From CADEDH01 sp965262175 (GTDB lineage: Bacteria; Actinomycetota; Acidimicrobiia; Acidimicrobiales; SZUA-35), in NCBI GenBank assembly GCA_965262175.1, contig CBDHES010000022.1:186001-250000 (forward strand): a stretch of 64,000 bases of DNA, written 5' to 3'. Made by a program: the position numbers and the translations under genes. Numbering within the stretch: position 1 is the first letter of the stretch; each line of letters starts with the position of its first letter. Shown piece by piece: positions 48,622-57,553 of this stretch. Under the pieces are notes generated by a model, which worked only from the letters and a program-made list of their open reading frames with translations, was not told the origin of the DNA and searched no databases.

Positions 48622-49572
48622 TCACCCAGGACTGGGACGGGTCAGGTAGCCGTACCACAGCGATCCCACCAACGCCGTGGTCAGGACGATGAGCCCGATC
48701 ATCAGTACCGCGGCCAGGACGAGCCGGATGCGAGCCCACCGATCGGCCCACACCAGGCGACGAACGTCGGCGGGCACGCTCGTCCACTGGCGGAGTAGCC
48801 GGTATCCCTGATAGCCGATGGCTACCGGCAGGAACAGGCCGAGGCTGAGCGCCACCAGCGCCGTCATCGCCATGCCGACCCGGCTCGTAGCTCGGTTGCC
48901 GCGCATGACGACAGCGATCAGCAGTCGGCGGATGTTGTCCCGGTCGGGGTTGTCGCGAAGCGTCGCGGCCAGCGTCTCTATGGCATCGGACCGGTGCGTC
49001 TCGCCCGAACGGCGGGATTGAACCACGCCGAGCAGAACCCGGCCCTCCTCGTTCTCCGGATCGAGGGCCAGGACCTTCCGGGCTGCCTCCTCGGCCGGGT
49101 CCCATCGGCCGGCCGCGATCTCGACCTGGGCCTGGGCCAGCCAACCGACCGGGCGGCCTGGAGCCAGCTCGATCGCCGAGCGCGCGTGGTGTCGAGCCGC
49201 GTCGAACGCACGCTCCCGTGCATGAGCCCGGGCGAGGATGGCATGGGCCGACGGGTTGGTCGGAGCGAGCGACAGCGCGGTCCGGGCCGCCTCGATGGCG
49301 TCGGCGGTCTGTCGCTGGTCGAGTCGGGCGCCTGCGATGACCAGGTACGGGGCGACCAGCTCGGGTTCCAGCGCCAGGGCACCTCGGGCGGTCGCCACGG
49401 CCCGGTCATAGGCGCCGAGGTTGAGATGCCCGGTCGCCAGTACGGCCAGCGCCCACGAATGGTGGGCGGTGCGAGGATCGTCTTCGAGCATCTGCACGCT
49501 ATCGCCGGGTCGGCCGGCGTCGAGCAACAGCCGGGCTCGTTCGATCTGCTCCGTGAAGCCGTCCGGTTTCAT
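48622..49572 (-). CDS. TPR-repeat membrane protein
   Basis: A 316-residue protein. Residues 5-205 form about five tetratricopeptide repeats (for example ALAVLATGHLNLGAYDRAV and AARTALSLAPTNPSAHAILARAHAR). A first transmembrane helix lies at about 227-250 (GMAMTALVALSLGLFLPVAIGY) and a second near 283-308 (LVLAAVLMIGLIVLTTALVGSLWYG). It probably acts as a cytoplasmic protein-binding scaffold attached to the membrane. The ATG at 49572 has GAGG about 10 nt upstream. It seems to be a single-gene unit; no partner is obvious. Confidence 0.8.
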   Translation of the reverse strand: MKPDGFTEQIERARLLLDAGRPGDSVQMLEDDPRTAHHSWALAVLATGHLNLGAYDRAVATARGALALEPELVAPYLVIAGARLDQRQTADAIEAARTALSLAPTNPSAHAILARAHARERAFDAARHHARSAIELAPGRPVGWLAQAQVEIAAGRWDPAEEAARKVLALDPENEEGRVLLGVVQSRRSGETHRSDAIETLAATLRDNPDRDNIRRLLIAVVMRGNRATSRVGMAMTALVALSLGLFLPVAIGYQGYRLLRQWTSVPADVRRLVWADRWARIRLVLAAVLMIGLIVLTTALVGSLWYGYLTRPSPG

Positions 49573-49602
49573 GGTGCGATCCTCGCGCCGATCGCGGATC
49601 GA

Positions 49603-50370
49603 TCAGCCGCGACCGACGAAGGGCATCTCGGTCGCCATGACCGTCATCGACAACACGTTGGACTCGAGGGGCAACTCGGCCATGTAGCGCACGGCCCGCC
49701 CCACGTCGTCGACGTCCATCCGGGGCTCGGGTCGGATCGATCCGTCGGCCTGGGGCACGCCGTCGGCCATCGGCTCGGTCATCGGCGTGGCGGCGTTCCC
49801 GATATCGATCTGGCCGCAGGCGATCCGGTACCCCCGACCGTCGAGGGCCAGCGACTTGGTCAACCCGGTGACGGCGTGCTTGGTGGCGGTGTAGGGGGCG
49901 GAGTTGGGCCGGGGGGTCTCGGCCGAGATCGACCCGTTGTTGATGATGCGGCCCCCCATCGGATCCTGGGCCTTCATCTGCGCCATGGCGGCCCGAGCAC
50001 ACAGGAACGACCCGGTCAGGTTGACGTCGACCACGCGCTGCCACTCGGTCAGGGTCAGCTCGTCGAACGGCTTGGGGGGTGCCCCGGCCCCAGCGTTGTT
50101 GAACAACAGATCGACCCGGCCGAACGCCGCGACGACCTCGGCGAACAGTCGGGCGACGTCGGCCTCGTCGGTCACGTCGGCCACCACCGCCCGACCCCGC
50201 TCGGGGTCGAACCCCCGGCCGACGGCCAGGGCCAGGGTCTCGGCCAACGGATCGGCTCGCCGCCCGGTCACGACCAACGACCACCCGCCGGCGGCCAGCG
50301 CCAGCGCCGCCGCTCGGCCGACCCCGGTCCCGCCGCCGGTGATGACGGCGACCCCGCCCGCCGTGGTCAC
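49603..50370 (-). CDS. SDR family NAD(P)-dependent oxidoreductase
   Basis: A 255-residue SDR. TGGGTGVG is the cofactor loop, NNAG follows, and SISAETPRPNSAPYTATKH supplies the Ser-Tyr-Lys set. DIGNAATPMT near the C terminus is seen in a subgroup of actinobacterial SDRs. The GTG at 50370 overlaps the stop of the acyl-CoA dehydrogenase gene upstream (GTGA). It is third in an operon with two acyl-CoA dehydrogenases, suggesting oxidation of a 3-hydroxyacyl-CoA or a ring hydroxyl in the same pathway. Confidence 0.85.
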   Translation of the reverse strand: MTTAGGVAVITGGGTGVGRAAALALAAGGWSLVVTGRRADPLAETLALAVGRGFDPERGRAVVADVTDEADVARLFAEVVAAFGRVDLLFNNAGAGAPPKPFDELTLTEWQRVVDVNLTGSFLCARAAMAQMKAQDPMGGRIINNGSISAETPRPNSAPYTATKHAVTGLTKSLALDGRGYRIACGQIDIGNAATPMTEPMADGVPQADGSIRPEPRMDVDDVGRAVRYMAELPLESNVLSMTVMATEMPFVGRG

Positions 50371-51476
50371 GAGGCGATCAGCGGGTACAGGCCGTCGGCC
50401 CCGGCCCGCTCGGCGGCCCGACCGACCACGGCCTCCCACTCGCCGGGGCGGGAGTACTCGTGTCGCCACGCCCACAGGCGGCGCGACAGGTGGTGGAGGG
50501 CGTACTCCTGGGTCATCCCCATCGCCCCGTGGGCCTGGTGGGCCCATCGGGTGGCGGTCGAGGCGCACCCATCGGCCACCGCCTTGGCCGAAGCGATCTC
50601 GAATCGGGCGGTGGCGATCGAGCTCTGCACCTCGAGCCGGGCGGCTGCCTCCCGGGCCGCCACCATCGCCGTCATCTTGGCCAGCACCGCGTCCTGGGCG
50701 CCCCACACCAGGTGCTGCTGCACCGACTGGAACCGGCCCACCGGGCGGCCGAACTGCTGGCGTTGGTTGGTGTAGTCGACCGTCAGCTCGCTCATCGCCT
50801 CCAGCGCCCCGGCCATCAGCATGGCCCGGCTCAGCGCGCCCCGGAGGCGGAGCGTCTCGCCGTCGACGCCGACCGGGGCGTCGCCGACGTCGTCACCCGT
50901 CACGTCGACCCCGTCGAAGCGAACGGTGTCCCGCGGCTCCCCGGCAACGTTGGTGGCCGAATCGATCGTCGTCCGGGCCGGTTCCACCGATGACACCCGC
51001 CAGCCCCGCCCCAGCTTGGCCAACACGACGATGCGGTCGGCCCGGGACGCCCACGGCACCCGATGGGCGACACCGTTCAGCCGGACGCCGCCGCCCTCCC
51101 CCGGCGAGGCGACGAGGGTGTCGTCGGCCGTGCCGGGAACGACGGTGATCGGGCCGGCCGGGAGGGCGACCCCGGCCGAAGCGAGCAGCCACCCACCGAG
51201 GATGCCGGTCTCGGCGAGGGGGATCGGCGCCGCCCGGGAGCCGGCGATCCGCAGCACCTCGCATGCGTCGGCCAACGTCCCGCCGGAGCCGCCGGCCGCC
51301 TCGGGAACACCGATGGTGGTGAACCCCGAGCCGGCGACGGCCTGCCAGATCTCATCGGCCCAGCCGGCGCTCTCGGCCGCCTGGACGGCGTCGAAGCCGC
51401 ACGTCTGGTCGAACAGGCTCCGGGCGGAATCGGTGAGGAGGGGATCGACCCCGGGTACACCTGTCTCGTCAGCCAC
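50367..51476 (-). CDS. Acyl-CoA dehydrogenase family protein (likely beta partner)
   Basis: A 369-residue protein of acyl-CoA dehydrogenase fold. The N-terminal helical part is short, the middle beta domain is diverged and Val/Asp-rich, and the C-terminal domain keeps LTVDYTNQRQQFGRPVGRFQSVQQHL and QAHGAMGMTQEYALHHLSRRLWAWRHEY. The catalytic Glu is not evident at the usual position. In actinobacteria, pairs of adjacent dehydrogenases form alpha2beta2 enzymes for steroid side chains; this looks like such a partner. The GTG at 51476 overlaps the preceding dehydrogenase gene by 8 nt. Confidence 0.85.
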   Translation of the reverse strand: MADETGVPGVDPLLTDSARSLFDQTCGFDAVQAAESAGWADEIWQAVAGSGFTTIGVPEAAGGSGGTLADACEVLRIAGSRAAPIPLAETGILGGWLLASAGVALPAGPITVVPGTADDTLVASPGEGGGVRLNGVAHRVPWASRADRIVVLAKLGRGWRVSSVEPARTTIDSATNVAGEPRDTVRFDGVDVTGDDVGDAPVGVDGETLRLRGALSRAMLMAGALEAMSELTVDYTNQRQQFGRPVGRFQSVQQHLVWGAQDAVLAKMTAMVAAREAAARLEVQSSIATARFEIASAKAVADGCASTATRWAHQAHGAMGMTQEYALHHLSRRLWAWRHEYSRPGEWEAVVGRAAERAGADGLYPLIAS

Positions 51477-52614
51477 GACCCAACCCTTTCGATGCCACCG
51501 ATCGAAGGATCTCGATCGTTCCACCCCTGATGGTGAACGACGGCCCCGTCTGGACGGCCGCAGCCACCAGCCGCTCGAACAGGCTGGCCGCCTCGGGCGA
51601 CGGCTCCAGGTCGACCAGATCGATCACCTTCTGGAGGACGTCCTGCTCGAACCGGGTCCCCATCTCCTTCACGAGGGCCGACTCGACCGACGGGGCCTCC
51701 CCGGCGTCGATCAGTCGGGCCACCGAGAGCGACAGGTTCCGCAGCCCCCACCACCGGGCGGTCGCCCAGCCCAGCATCTCCACCGCCCGCTCGCCGAGCG
51801 GGGTGCCCTCGTTGCGCCGGAGGAACTCCTCGACGACTCCGAACGTCGAAAGCCAGCGGTCGGGGCCGCCCCGCTCGTAGGCCAACTCCGAGGTGTTCTG
51901 GGCCCAGCCCATGCCCAACTCCCCGAGGACGAGGTCGTCGGGGACGAACACGTCGGTCATCACCACCTCGTTGAAGTGGTGGCCGCCGTCGAGGAAGGGA
52001 ATCGGATTGATCTCCAGTCCCGGCGAGGTGAGGTCGACCAACATCTGTGACAGGCCCTGGTGCTTGTTGCCGTCCTCCAAGGGGGCGGTGCGGCACAGCA
52101 CGACGAACCAGTCGTTCTCGTGAGCCCCGCTCGTCCACACCTTGGTCCCGTTGAGGAGCCAGCCACCGTCGGTTCTGGTTCCCCGGGTCGCGACCGACGC
52201 CAGGTCGCTACCGCTGTCGGGCTCGCTCATCCCGATCGAGAAGCCGAGCTCGCCTCGGCAGATTGCCGGCAGGAAGCGCTCCCGCTGCTCCTCGGTGCCG
52301 AACTTGTTGATGATGGACCCGGTCTGGCGATCGGCCACCCAGTGGTAGCCGATCGGGGCCCCGTGGCGGAGGAGCTCCTCGACGACGATGAACCGGTCGA
52401 CCGCGGTGCGATCATGACCGCCGTAGCGGGTGGGCAGGGCCATGCCGAGCCAACCCTTGGCGGCGAGCTTCTTGGAGAACTCCTTGTCCTTGCCGGCGCC
52501 CATGCCGAGCGCCCGCTCGTAGGACCCGGGCGGGAGCTCATCGGCCAGGAACCGTCGGACCTCGGCCTGGAGCGCCAGCTCGTCGGCGGTCAGCGTTGTC
52601 GGGGCGAACTTCAC
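51469..52614 (-). CDS. Acyl-CoA dehydrogenase (likely alpha partner)
   Basis: A 381-residue acyl-CoA dehydrogenase. FSIGMSEPDSGSDLASVATRG and WLLNGTKVWTSGAHENDWFVVLCRT form the FAD and acyl-CoA binding segments; YERGGPDRWL in the C-terminal domain offers a Glu at about the catalytic site, and TIRGGTIEILRSV closes the FAD-binding end. It makes the alpha,beta double bond in an acyl-CoA and passes electrons to ETF. The GTG at 52614 is 7 nt after a GAGACT box. Overlap with the next dehydrogenase implies a heteromer. Confidence 0.88.
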   Translation of the reverse strand: MKFAPTTLTADELALQAEVRRFLADELPPGSYERALGMGAGKDKEFSKKLAAKGWLGMALPTRYGGHDRTAVDRFIVVEELLRHGAPIGYHWVADRQTGSIINKFGTEEQRERFLPAICRGELGFSIGMSEPDSGSDLASVATRGTRTDGGWLLNGTKVWTSGAHENDWFVVLCRTAPLEDGNKHQGLSQMLVDLTSPGLEINPIPFLDGGHHFNEVVMTDVFVPDDLVLGELGMGWAQNTSELAYERGGPDRWLSTFGVVEEFLRRNEGTPLGERAVEMLGWATARWWGLRNLSLSVARLIDAGEAPSVESALVKEMGTRFEQDVLQKVIDLVDLEPSPEAASLFERLVAAAVQTGPSFTIRGGTIEILRSVASKGLGRG

Positions 52615-52735
52615 GGGTTCGAGTCTCGCGCACGCCGACACCGCCGCAAAGCGGGCACTGGGCAATTGTCAGCAGACGGCTGCCCCCACCTCGGTGCATG
52701 GTGACGAGCGGAACCGTGCGTTTGGGGAGGCGGAC

Positions 52736-54892
52736 ATGGGGCCATGGCGGGTGATGGGTACATCGGGATTGCGGCGCAGGTGTTGGCACCTGCTCCGGCC
52801 GGCGGCGGTGGTCGTGGCCGTCGCGCTGCTGGCCGCCAGTTGCACGTTCGAGGCAAGCGGCAGCGGCGACGGGGGAGCCGACGGCTTCGACGGCGTACGT
52901 GAGGGAGCCGAAGGCTCGCCGCTCGCTGACATCGAGGACGGCATCATCGATGAGTCCTCGCTGACACTGCGGCTGCTGCCCGAGTTGGCTCAGGGGGAAG
53001 TCAGCTGGGCCCGCAACCCCGCCTTCCTCGACTTCGGCGGACTGGTCGGACTGGTGGAGGAGGTCATCCCGGACCGTGCGACCAGACCGGCGAGGATCGT
53101 GAGGTTCATCGATCGCGTGGCCACCTTCAACGATGCTCTGACCTGTGCCTATGAACAGGACCGGTTGGCCATCGGCTTCTACGTCGACGAGGAGCACTGG
53201 TACTCGCTCGGGCTCGTCGCCATCTCTCGCGGTGACCTGCTCGATGCGGCGGTCGAGGCCGCGGAGTGTTGGATCCAGAAGCAGATTCCGGGCCTCGGCG
53301 AGCTCGCAGCCGATCAGGAGGCGGCCCCCGCCACCACCGCTCCGGCTGCTCCGGTCGTCCAGGGCTGCTACGAGAGCACCACCGTCGAACACGACGGTGA
53401 GGTGTTCCACGTCGTCCGCATCGCATCGACGAACTGGATGTGCGACGAGTTGGCCGGTCGTCCCTCCGATCGCTCGACGGTGACAGAGCCCGATGTGGAC
53501 CCGCTCCCGGACCCGGACCCAGACCCAGACCCAGACCCGGTCCCCGACCCGGATCCGGTCCCCGACCCCTGGCGGTTCGGGACGGGCTCGTTCGGTCACG
53601 TCGCCCTCGAGGCCGGGTTCGTCGACGACCCCCACGTCGTCGACGTCGTGAGCGGAGGCCGGAACCGAGCCTCGGAGTTCGCCGCCGATGGCTGTGCGGG
53701 CCACGTCGCCACCGACCCGGACTTCGTGGTCCACTGGGACGGAACATCGACCCGCCTCAGGCTGCTGTTCGTCGCCGACGAGGGCGACGAAGACACGACG
53801 CTGGCCGTTCTCAACCCGACCGGCTCGTGGACCTGCGCAGACGACTCAGACGGCACCCTCCACCCGACGGCGACCATCGACGACCCGGAGCCGGGTGAGT
53901 ATGCGATCTGGGTCGGCAGTTTCAGGCCCGACGAGTTCCACGGCGGCCGGCTGTTCGTGACCGAGACCACACTCACCATCGCCGATATCGTGCCGCCAGA
54001 CGCCGGTCCGGTGATGCTCGAGCCGGGGAGCTTCGGCGAGGTCGACCTGGCGGCCGGGTTCGCGCCGGACCCCGACGTGGTCGCCGATGTGATCAGCGGC
54101 GGGCCATTCGACGCCTCGGTCGCCGACCCCACATGCCGGGGATTCGTGGCCGAGCGACATGACTACGCCGTCCACTGGTCGGGAAGTTCGTCGATGCTTC
54201 GCATCATCTTCCTCGCCGACCAGGTTGGCGACGATGCCACCCTCGCCGTGCTCGGTCCCGATGGCCGTTGGCACTGCGACGATGATGCCGGCGGCCACCT
54301 TGACCCGGAGGTCACGATCACCAACCCCGAGCCCGGTTCCTACGCGGTCTGGGTCGGCAACTTCCGCCCCGACGACCCGATCGTGGGTGACCTCTACCTC
54401 ACCGAGCGGACCAGCATCACCGTTGCGACCCTGAGGGAACCCGACGGCGGCAACGAGGGCAACGTGCTCCGGGGGACCTACGGCTCGACGTCACTCGTGG
54501 CGGGCTTCCTTCCCGACCCCTTCACCCAGACCGGCATCATCAGTGGCGGCGGAAACGACGCCTCGTCCTTCGCCGTCCCCGGATGTGCTGGCTATGTCGC
54601 AACGAGCCCGGACTACGTCGTCAACTGGTCCGGCTCGTCGAACCGCCTCCGCCTGCTGTTTCTCACCGACGCCCTCGGGGCTGACACCACGCTGGCGGTC
54701 AGGACCCCTGACGGGAGGTGGTTCTGCGGTGACGACACCGACGGCTTCTTCGACCCGTCGGTCACGATCACCAACCCGGCGGCCGGACCCCATGAGGTCT
54801 GGGTTGGCAGCTACCGACCGGACGAGAACCACGCGGGCACCCTGTACGTCACCGAGCGGGACATCTCGGTCGGTGACTATCGGTCCCCCTGA
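52736..54892 (+). CDS. Secreted lipoprotein with three PPC-like repeats
   Basis: A 718-residue probable lipoprotein: a positively charged start, hydrophobic segment and lipobox LLAASC with Cys36. Residues about 55-230 form an unrecognised domain with several Cys. A linker of repeated Asp-Pro (near 253-278) leads to three copies of a roughly 140-residue unit (about 280-416, 426-563, 575-718). Each has GSFG.V.L.AGF..DP, an ISGG, one Cys then (Y/F)xVxWSG, LRLLF, a W(F)CxDD...P..TI..PEPG motif and WVG.(F/Y)RPDE. The unit resembles bacterial pre-peptidase C-terminal (PPC) beta-sandwiches. GGGGAGG lies 5-6 nt before the ATG at 52736. Function unknown; likely surface binding. Confidence 0.75.
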   Translation: MGPWRVMGTSGLRRRCWHLLRPAAVVVAVALLAASCTFEASGSGDGGADGFDGVREGAEGSPLADIEDGIIDESSLTLRLLPELAQGEVSWARNPAFLDFGGLVGLVEEVIPDRATRPARIVRFIDRVATFNDALTCAYEQDRLAIGFYVDEEHWYSLGLVAISRGDLLDAAVEAAECWIQKQIPGLGELAADQEAAPATTAPAAPVVQGCYESTTVEHDGEVFHVVRIASTNWMCDELAGRPSDRSTVTEPDVDPLPDPDPDPDPDPVPDPDPVPDPWRFGTGSFGHVALEAGFVDDPHVVDVVSGGRNRASEFAADGCAGHVATDPDFVVHWDGTSTRLRLLFVADEGDEDTTLAVLNPTGSWTCADDSDGTLHPTATIDDPEPGEYAIWVGSFRPDEFHGGRLFVTETTLTIADIVPPDAGPVMLEPGSFGEVDLAAGFAPDPDVVADVISGGPFDASVADPTCRGFVAERHDYAVHWSGSSSMLRIIFLADQVGDDATLAVLGPDGRWHCDDDAGGHLDPEVTITNPEPGSYAVWVGNFRPDDPIVGDLYLTERTSITVATLREPDGGNEGNVLRGTYGSTSLVAGFLPDPFTQTGIISGGGNDASSFAVPGCAGYVATSPDYVVNWSGSSNRLRLLFLTDALGADTTLAVRTPDGRWFCGDDTDGFFDPSVTITNPAAGPHEVWVGSYRPDENHAGTLYVTERDISVGDYRSP

Positions 54893-54924
54893 TGACGGTC
54901 GGCGGTCGACCGAGGCGGCCGTCA
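54893..54924. terminator. Hairpin spanning two convergent stop codons
   Basis: TGACGG pairs with CCGTCA around an 18-20-nt loop, reaching from the end of the lipoprotein gene into the stop codon of the convergent membrane protein gene. Confidence 0.4.
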
Positions 54925-56010
54925 CCAACGACCGGGGTCGGGGCCTGGTGCCACCGCCCGGTCGGCGCCTCTCCCGAGGCGGGGGGCCAGCCGTCGCAGG
55001 TGATCGGCGACGAACGCCGCCCGGCGGGGTTGGTGAGATCGGTCGATGCGGGCCACCGTGCCGTCATGGCTGCGGATCTCGACGTCCCATCGACTGGCGC
55101 CCGTCTCCACCACCGAGACCTCGAACGCCCGGTCGAGGTCGACCTGCCGCCGGGCCCGCAACGGCAATCGGGGGTGGAACCGGGCCAACGGAGGTTCGAC
55201 GACGATGCGGGACACGACGAGCACCTGGATGAGCCCGGCGACGAACGAGACGGCGAACACCGACGCCACCGGCACGAGGATCACCGACATCATGACCAGC
55301 CCGATGAGCGGCACGCCGTCGGCGGCAAGGCGGTAGCAGACGGCGCCGACCGCCCCCAGGGCCAGCCCGAAGAAGACGACCACCGGGATGCCCGTCCAGC
55401 GGCGCCCGAGCGTGATCTCGACGCCGGTCTCGTCGTGATGGCAGCGAACCCCTGGCGGGCCGAGGTCGATGCCCCAGGGGCACGGCTCCCGGCCTCGGGT
55501 GTCGGCGGGCATGATCGGCGCCGGCGGCAGGTCGAGATGGTCGCAGAGCGGGGCGACATCTTCCCGCAACAGCCCCTCAGCGACCCGGATGAGTGAGCCG
55601 TCGGCCAGGCGCAGCTCGAGCGAGTGGAGCGCCCGGGGCGGTCGCCCTTCGCGGCCACCTACGCGGCCACGGCTGTAGGTGACGAACACCTCGGCGCCGG
55701 CCACCCGGTCCCGGTCGATCACCCGACCGGGACCGAGCGGGACCGGCCACGACCGGATCGTGTACACGTGGCGGTCGTAGGAGATCCGGCGCCGCACCAA
55801 CAAGACGAACGAACAGAGCGGGACCGACCACGAGGCGACGAGCAGCAGGTACGGCATGACGCCGAGCAGGAGCGCCGGCGAGAAGAAGACCGGCAGGATC
55901 AGCACCCCCCATCGGGCTCGCGCCGTGAGCGTCACCCTGCCGTCGGCATGATGGCGACACCGAACGCGCTTCAACACCCCCGCCGCCCCCAGAGGGCACC
56001 CTGCCGCCAC
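54922..56010 (-). CDS. Duplicated membrane protein, hypothetical
   Basis: A 362-residue protein I do not recognise. It is built of two similar modules. Each begins with a short Cys/His strand (CRHHADGRVTLTARARW near 18; CHHDETGVEITLGRRW near 190), followed by a pair of transmembrane helices, then a soluble region with Arg/Asp-rich strands that could be a PH-like sheet. The C-terminal tail is Arg/Pro-rich. The GTG at 56010 lies 8 nt after TAGGAT, so the transcript may be leaderless. The neighbouring genes give no functional clue. Confidence 0.65.
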   Translation of the reverse strand: MAAGCPLGAAGVLKRVRCRHHADGRVTLTARARWGVLILPVFFSPALLLGVMPYLLLVASWSVPLCSFVLLVRRRISYDRHVYTIRSWPVPLGPGRVIDRDRVAGAEVFVTYSRGRVGGREGRPPRALHSLELRLADGSLIRVAEGLLREDVAPLCDHLDLPPAPIMPADTRGREPCPWGIDLGPPGVRCHHDETGVEITLGRRWTGIPVVVFFGLALGAVGAVCYRLAADGVPLIGLVMMSVILVPVASVFAVSFVAGLIQVLVVSRIVVEPPLARFHPRLPLRARRQVDLDRAFEVSVVETGASRWDVEIRSHDGTVARIDRSHQPRRAAFVADHLRRLAPRLGRGADRAVAPGPDPGRW

Positions 56011-56018
56011 GGGTGGAG

Positions 56019-56024
56019 ATCCTA
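56019..56024 (-). promoter_or_regulatory. -10 box (duplicated membrane protein)
   Basis: TAGGAT on the minus strand with an 8-nt spacer to the GTG at 56010. Confidence 0.45.
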
Positions 56025-56132
56025 GACCGGTGGCCGGGGCCGGCCGGGCGCGGGCGGCAGGCTCGACAGCGCCGGGGTCAGGGCGACGGGGTCATGAGAC
56101 GGCGCCACGGCAACGAGGTCCCGGCGACGAGT

Positions 56133-57506
56133 TCACGGCCGGCGGAACGGCTGGCGGGTTGCCAGCTCGCCCCGGCCGGGGGCCCCGATGACGTCCGAGC
56201 CCCGTGCGACGATCTCGCCCCGGCTGATCGTCAGCTCCGGCCAGCCGGTGACCTCCCACCCGTCGTAGGGCGAGTAGCCGGCCAGTGAGTGCATGGCCGC
56301 GCCGTCGACGGTCTGAACCGCCGACGGATCCCACACGACGAGATCGGCATCGGCGCCGGGGATGATGGCTCCCTTCCGTGGCCACAGCCCGAACAGCTTG
56401 GCGGCGTTGGTGCTCGTCACCTCGACGAACCGGGCCGGCGAGATCCGTCCCTTGGCCACCCCCTCACTCCACAGCACGGGGAGCATGGTCTCCAGCTCCG
56501 CCATGCCGTGGCGGAGATCCCACGCCGGCAGGGTGGGATCGAGCTTCTCGGCCAGGGTCCACGGCGCATGGTCGGTGCAGACCGTCGACACCGTGCCGTC
56601 GTTGATCCCGGCCCACAACGCGTCGCGATCGGCGTCGGTCCGCAACGGCGGGGCGCCGGCGTACTTGGCCCCGTCTGGCTCGGAGAACCGGCTGGCCTCG
56701 AGGTGGAGGTAGATCGGTCGGGTCTCGACATAGACGGGCAGATCGCGGGCCCGGGCGGTCCGACAGGCGGCGAGGGCGGCGGCGCTCGACAAGTGGACCA
56801 CGTAGGTCGCGGCCCCGGTCGTGGCGCAGTAGCCGACCGCCCGCTCGGTGGCGATCCGCTCCGCCTCGACCGGGCGGGAGGCCGGGAAGTGGTGGGCTTC
56901 GGTGTGCCCGGCCTCGGCCAGGGCGTTGCCGCAGCAGTGCATGATCGCCGGATCCTCACAATGGACCAGGACGACCGACCCCGCCTCGGCGGCGGCGGTC
57001 ATGGCCGACAGGTAGCCATCGAGGTGGCGATCGAACCGGCGGAACGAGAGGAAGATCTTCACGCTGGGATGACCGGCGGCCGCCAGCTCGGCGACCTGGG
57101 CGATCCCCTCGGGGGTCGGGTCGAGGAGCACCGGGTGCTGGAAGTGGTCGACGATGGCGTTCTCGTCGGCGTCGGCCAGATCCCGGCGCAGCCCCTCGGC
57201 CATCTGCTCCCCGGGACGGGGGAACGACATGTTGCCCACGCAGGTGACGCCACCGGCGGCGGCGGCCATCGTCCCGACCTTGAAGTCGTCGACCCACCGC
57301 CACGATCCCGGGCCGGTCCCGGGCGGGGTGAGATGGACGTGGGCGTCGATGCCGCCGGGCAGGACGTACCGTCCGGTGGCGTCGATCTCGGACGGGGCCG
57401 ACATCGGCCCACCGAGCTGGGCGATCGCGCCGCCCTCGATACCGATGTCGACCGCCGACTCCCCGCCGGCCGTCACCACCGTCCCACCCCTGATGATCAG
57501 ATCCAT
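56133..57506 (-). CDS. Dihydropyrimidinase/D-hydantoinase family amidohydrolase
   Basis: A 457-residue cyclic amidohydrolase. Metal ligands are His56 and His58 (GGIDAHVHL), the carboxylated Lys150 (HPSVKIFLS), the His of LVHCED, the His of YVVHLSS and the Asp of CTDHAPW. The late KLFGLWPRKGAIIPGADADLVVWD closes the family signature. Dihydropyrimidinases open dihydrouracil or hydantoin rings; other members act on allantoin or on related amides. Start ATG at 57506, with AATGCT 6 nt upstream. It is divergent from an acyl-CoA synthetase gene by only 47 nt. Substrate uncertain. Confidence 0.87.
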   Translation of the reverse strand: MDLIIRGGTVVTAGGESAVDIGIEGGAIAQLGGPMSAPSEIDATGRYVLPGGIDAHVHLTPPGTGPGSWRWVDDFKVGTMAAAAGGVTCVGNMSFPRPGEQMAEGLRRDLADADENAIVDHFQHPVLLDPTPEGIAQVAELAAAGHPSVKIFLSFRRFDRHLDGYLSAMTAAAEAGSVVLVHCEDPAIMHCCGNALAEAGHTEAHHFPASRPVEAERIATERAVGYCATTGAATYVVHLSSAAALAACRTARARDLPVYVETRPIYLHLEASRFSEPDGAKYAGAPPLRTDADRDALWAGINDGTVSTVCTDHAPWTLAEKLDPTLPAWDLRHGMAELETMLPVLWSEGVAKGRISPARFVEVTSTNAAKLFGLWPRKGAIIPGADADLVVWDPSAVQTVDGAAMHSLAGYSPYDGWEVTGWPELTISRGEIVARGSDVIGAPGRGELATRQPFRRP

Positions 57507-57541
57507 CGGGTCAGCATTCCACACGACCGGGTGGTCGGCGG

Positions 57542-57547
57542 TAGCTT
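57542..57547 (+). promoter_or_regulatory. -10 box of the leaderless acyl-CoA synthetase promoter
   Basis: TAGCTT with a 6-nt spacer to the ATG at 57554. Confidence 0.6.
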
Positions 57548-57553
57548 GCGGCG

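Noticed and set aside
52605..52630. GGGTTCGAGTCTCGCGC resembling a tRNA T-arm
   Set aside because: The five bases before TTCGA do not pair with those after the loop, there is no acceptor or anticodon arm, and the bases are the start region of the acyl-CoA dehydrogenase gene.
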